From: JACCWM01 sp040393065
Lineage (GTDB): Bacteria; Myxococcota_A; Bradymonadia; Bradymonadales; Bradymonadaceae
DNA length: 64,000 nucleotides
Assembly: GCA_040393065.1 (NCBI GenBank)
Contig: JBEBUW010000004.1
Coordinates: 27,439 to 91,438 of the forward strand
Direction of reading: 5' to 3'
Shown piece by piece: positions 61,843 through 64,000 of the stretch. A program made the translations under genes and the position numbers. Each line of letters begins with the position of its first letter. The stretch's first letter is position 1. A model generated the notes under the pieces. That model did not search any database. It saw only the letters and a list, made by a program, of their open reading frames with translations, and was not told the DNA's origin.

Positions 61843-63881
61843 TTGCTCTTCCGCACAAGAACCGCTCACACTGGATCCTGACCGCACTTTTGCTCGTCGC
61901 CCTCCTGTTCACGACGGCCTGCTCCGGCGTCGACAAACGCCGCCAGGACGCCCTGAACGATCACGGCCCCATCGCCGGAACCGAACTCTGGCAGGACGCC
62001 GAATTGCTCCTGCCCGCCGACTCTCCCCTGATCGGCGTCATCCGCCTGCAAGAAGTCCTCGCAAGCACCGAAGACCTGCTCAACTGGAGCATCGCCGAAC
62101 CCCGCATGTTCGGAACCAACGGCGACACCATCGTCCAGGCCATCCTGGCCGCATGGCACGGCCTGCTCAGCGAACTCGGCGCAAACCCGCTCGACACCGC
62201 ACAATGGCAGGCACGCGGCATCGACCCCGCACGCCCCCTGTATCTCGGCTTCTACCCGTCCTCGACCGGCGACAACGTCACCTTCATCGACACCATCGAA
62301 ACCATCCTCAAGGACCGACTCCAGCTCGAGCCCGACGAAACCATGCTCGACGCCATGCTCGCCATCTTACACGACCAGGACCACGAATTCTGGATCGGCA
62401 TCAGCGCCGAAATCTCCAGCGCCGTCAAACACCTGCGCCCCCAGAGCGGCATGCGCCTCATCATCCCCGTCTTCGACGACGCCCACCTGCTCGCCAGCCT
62501 GAACACGCTCGCCGCCGCCTCGCATTACGAAGCCATCACCCCCAACGCCGGAACCGATCCCAACTTCCCCGCCGGCGACCACATCTTCTTCAATCCCGAC
62601 AGCCCCTGGCCCGCCTTTCGCGTCCGCATCGAAAACGGCTGGGCCACGCTCGATATCGTCTTCAAAGAATTCCAGCTCACCGCAAGCGATGCCTCCGATT
62701 TTCTCAAATACCGCGAGCGCATGCTCTCCGACATCACCAACATCACCCGCCAGTTCCCCGCCGGACGCCCCGCCGCACCGCGCCCGCCCTTCAACGCCGC
62801 ACTCGCCGTCGCTTTTCACCAGACCGAAACCGCCAAAATGGCCCGCGTCCGTGGCTACAGCCGCGCCCTCGAATCCCTGCGCTCCCTCAACGCCAACGAC
62901 CGCGACCAGTTCTTCATCGAACTCATCATCCAGGCCATGGAAAACGTCCGCACCTGGGAACTCGCCAGAAACAACCTCCCCGGAACCATCTACAGCGCCA
63001 CCCGCGACTGCACACCCGCTCCCCACCAGGAACCAACCTGCCTGCTCAACCTCAAAATGCACCTGGTCGGCGCCCGCTCCCTGCCCGACCTCACAACCCC
63101 GCCCGACCAGGCCATCCAGGGCCTGGACATCACCGAACGCAGCCTGGCCGCCGCCATCGACCTCGATCCCTTCTTCGTCAACGAATGGAAACAATGGGTC
63201 CACGTCGCCATGCCCGAAGCCCTGCTCGACGGCCTCGAAGCCATCACCATCGACCCCGTCTTAGCCGCACTCTCCATCCCCCGCGGCATCGCCCTCATGC
63301 TCGCCAACGTCGAAAAACTTCTCCTCCAGGACTTCGAAGCCGAAAACCTCCAGGACTACGATCCCCTCATCGCCCCGCTTCGCTTCGTCCAACGCATCGA
63401 ACTCGCCAGCATCAACCCCGACATGACCCGCCCCGACTGGTACGCCCGGCTCGCCATCATGCTTTTTTTGCGCCCCGACGCCACCACCGAACAACACATC
63501 GAAGTCCTCAACACCGTCCACACCCTCATCACCGACCTCTCCCTCGACATGACCGTCGAAATCGACCACACCGCCCCCACACCCTTCATCTTCCTCACCC
63601 GCGGCCTGCCCCCCGAAGAAACCGCCCGCCAGCTCCAACGCGCCCAAAATCCCCCCACCACCAATACCAACAACACCAACAACGTCCTCTACCTCCGCCT
63701 CGAACCCCTGGCCCTCATGGCCCTCCTCACCGAATCACGCGCCCACGCCCTCGATCCCATCGACCTCGGCATCCTCGTCCAACGCCTCGGCCCCATGCTC
63801 CTCACCATCCGCCCCGACACCACCCGCGGCATCCGCACCCTCCTCTACAACTTCGAACTCCACGCCCCACCCACCCTCTAA
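61839..63881 (+). CDS. large lipoprotein of unknown function
   Basis: 680 residues with a lipobox signal (LLFTTACSG). Not recognised. The start ATG at 61839 overlaps the stop of the polyferredoxin gene (ATGA). The protein repeats two similar halves in character, with LYLGFYPSSTGDN and LEPDETMLDAML, but no clear domain is seen. Pro/Asn-rich near the end (NTNNTNN). The coupling suggests a shared process with the polyferredoxin. Confidence 0.75.
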   Translation: MIALPHKNRSHWILTALLLVALLFTTACSGVDKRRQDALNDHGPIAGTELWQDAELLLPADSPLIGVIRLQEVLASTEDLLNWSIAEPRMFGTNGDTIVQAILAAWHGLLSELGANPLDTAQWQARGIDPARPLYLGFYPSSTGDNVTFIDTIETILKDRLQLEPDETMLDAMLAILHDQDHEFWIGISAEISSAVKHLRPQSGMRLIIPVFDDAHLLASLNTLAAASHYEAITPNAGTDPNFPAGDHIFFNPDSPWPAFRVRIENGWATLDIVFKEFQLTASDASDFLKYRERMLSDITNITRQFPAGRPAAPRPPFNAALAVAFHQTETAKMARVRGYSRALESLRSLNANDRDQFFIELIIQAMENVRTWELARNNLPGTIYSATRDCTPAPHQEPTCLLNLKMHLVGARSLPDLTTPPDQAIQGLDITERSLAAAIDLDPFFVNEWKQWVHVAMPEALLDGLEAITIDPVLAALSIPRGIALMLANVEKLLLQDFEAENLQDYDPLIAPLRFVQRIELASINPDMTRPDWYARLAIMLFLRPDATTEQHIEVLNTVHTLITDLSLDMTVEIDHTAPTPFIFLTRGLPPEETARQLQRAQNPPTTNTNNTNNVLYLRLEPLALMALLTESRAHALDPIDLGILVQRLGPMLLTIRPDTTRGIRTLLYNFELHAPPTL

Positions 63882-63902
63882 TCTCTCTCCACCCGGATCC
63901 AG

Positions 63903-64000
63903 GGCGAGCCTACAAATCTACCGGGCTTTGCCCGCCAAAATCCGAGGCGAGCCTACAACTTCGCCGGGCTTTGCCCGAAAAAATGGAGGCGAGCCTACAA
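63903..64000. repeat. tandem repeats with a palindrome, continuing past the window
   Basis: The 13-base unit GGCGAGCCTACAA occurs at 63903..63915, 63946..63958 and 63988..64000, with spacing 43 and 42. Between copies lies the hairpin CGGGC-TTT-GCCCG (63922..63934 and 63965..63977). Not CRISPR: the spacing sequence is also repeated and short. It is likely a dispersed REP-like element. Confidence 0.8.

Noticed and set aside
63903..64000. CRISPR array
   Set aside because: Spacer parts are also repeated and the period is 42-43 with no distinct unique spacers; no cas genes seen.

Overview
The window looks like chromosome of a Gram-negative deltaproteobacterial lineage, most likely Myxococcota and perhaps Bradymonadia. 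This is inferred from the many lipoproteins, a cell-surface protein with integrin-like FG-GAP repeats, Cys-rich repeats and a MYXO-CTERM-like tail, a response-regulator/DUF4388 protein with a long acidic linker, and myxobacterial-type proteins of unknown function. No tRNA, rRNA, CRISPR array, insertion sequence or prophage was seen.

Layout. 1-2.5 kb (minus): spermidine genes speD-speE, then a secreted coiled-coil protein cut by the window edge. 3-7.8 kb (plus): polX and three unknown genes, two of them lipoproteins. 7.9-12.4 kb (minus): a lipoprotein with a tetratricopeptide-like start and a lipoprotein carrying two complete alkaline phosphatase domains. 12.5-31.9 kb (minus): a 32-gene translation cluster (str, S10, spc and alpha operons fused) from rpsL to rplQ, with a consensus sigma-70 promoter at one end and a strong intrinsic terminator at the other. 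Three genes normally found in such a cluster are missing: tuf (after fusA), rplC (between rpsJ and rplD) and rpsD (between rpsK and rpoA). The gaps left, and several other spacers, carry stable hairpins.

32.1-40.3 kb is the most unusual part: a lasso-peptide-type RiPP locus in two minus-strand transcription units. One holds an asparagine-synthetase-like cyclase and a 58-residue precursor (38194..38370). The other holds a PqqD-like recognition protein, an HPr-kinase-like protein, a B2 leader peptidase and a nucleotidyltransferase. Two plus-strand genes of unknown function, each with its own promoter, lie between them. The gene set resembles paeninodin-type clusters (kinase plus nucleotidyltransferase), but no exporter is present and the precursor does not end in Ser.

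40.5-54.2 kb (mostly plus): the large FG-GAP surface protein, heme A synthase, a secreted serpin with a predicted Arg-Ser reactive bond, two CPBP membrane proteases, rpsU (minus), a coiled-coil membrane protein, a paralogous pair of membrane-anchored unknowns, a HIT hydrolase, a double-hotdog MaoC-like protein, a 46-residue TatA-like peptide and a small membrane protein. 54.3-59.8 kb (minus): tsaD, a 1241-residue response-regulator/DUF4388/TPR protein and an SseB-like protein. 59.9-63.9 kb (plus): a membrane polyferredoxin with a metal-binding N-terminus, translationally coupled to a large lipoprotein. The window ends inside a tandem array of short palindrome-bearing repeats.
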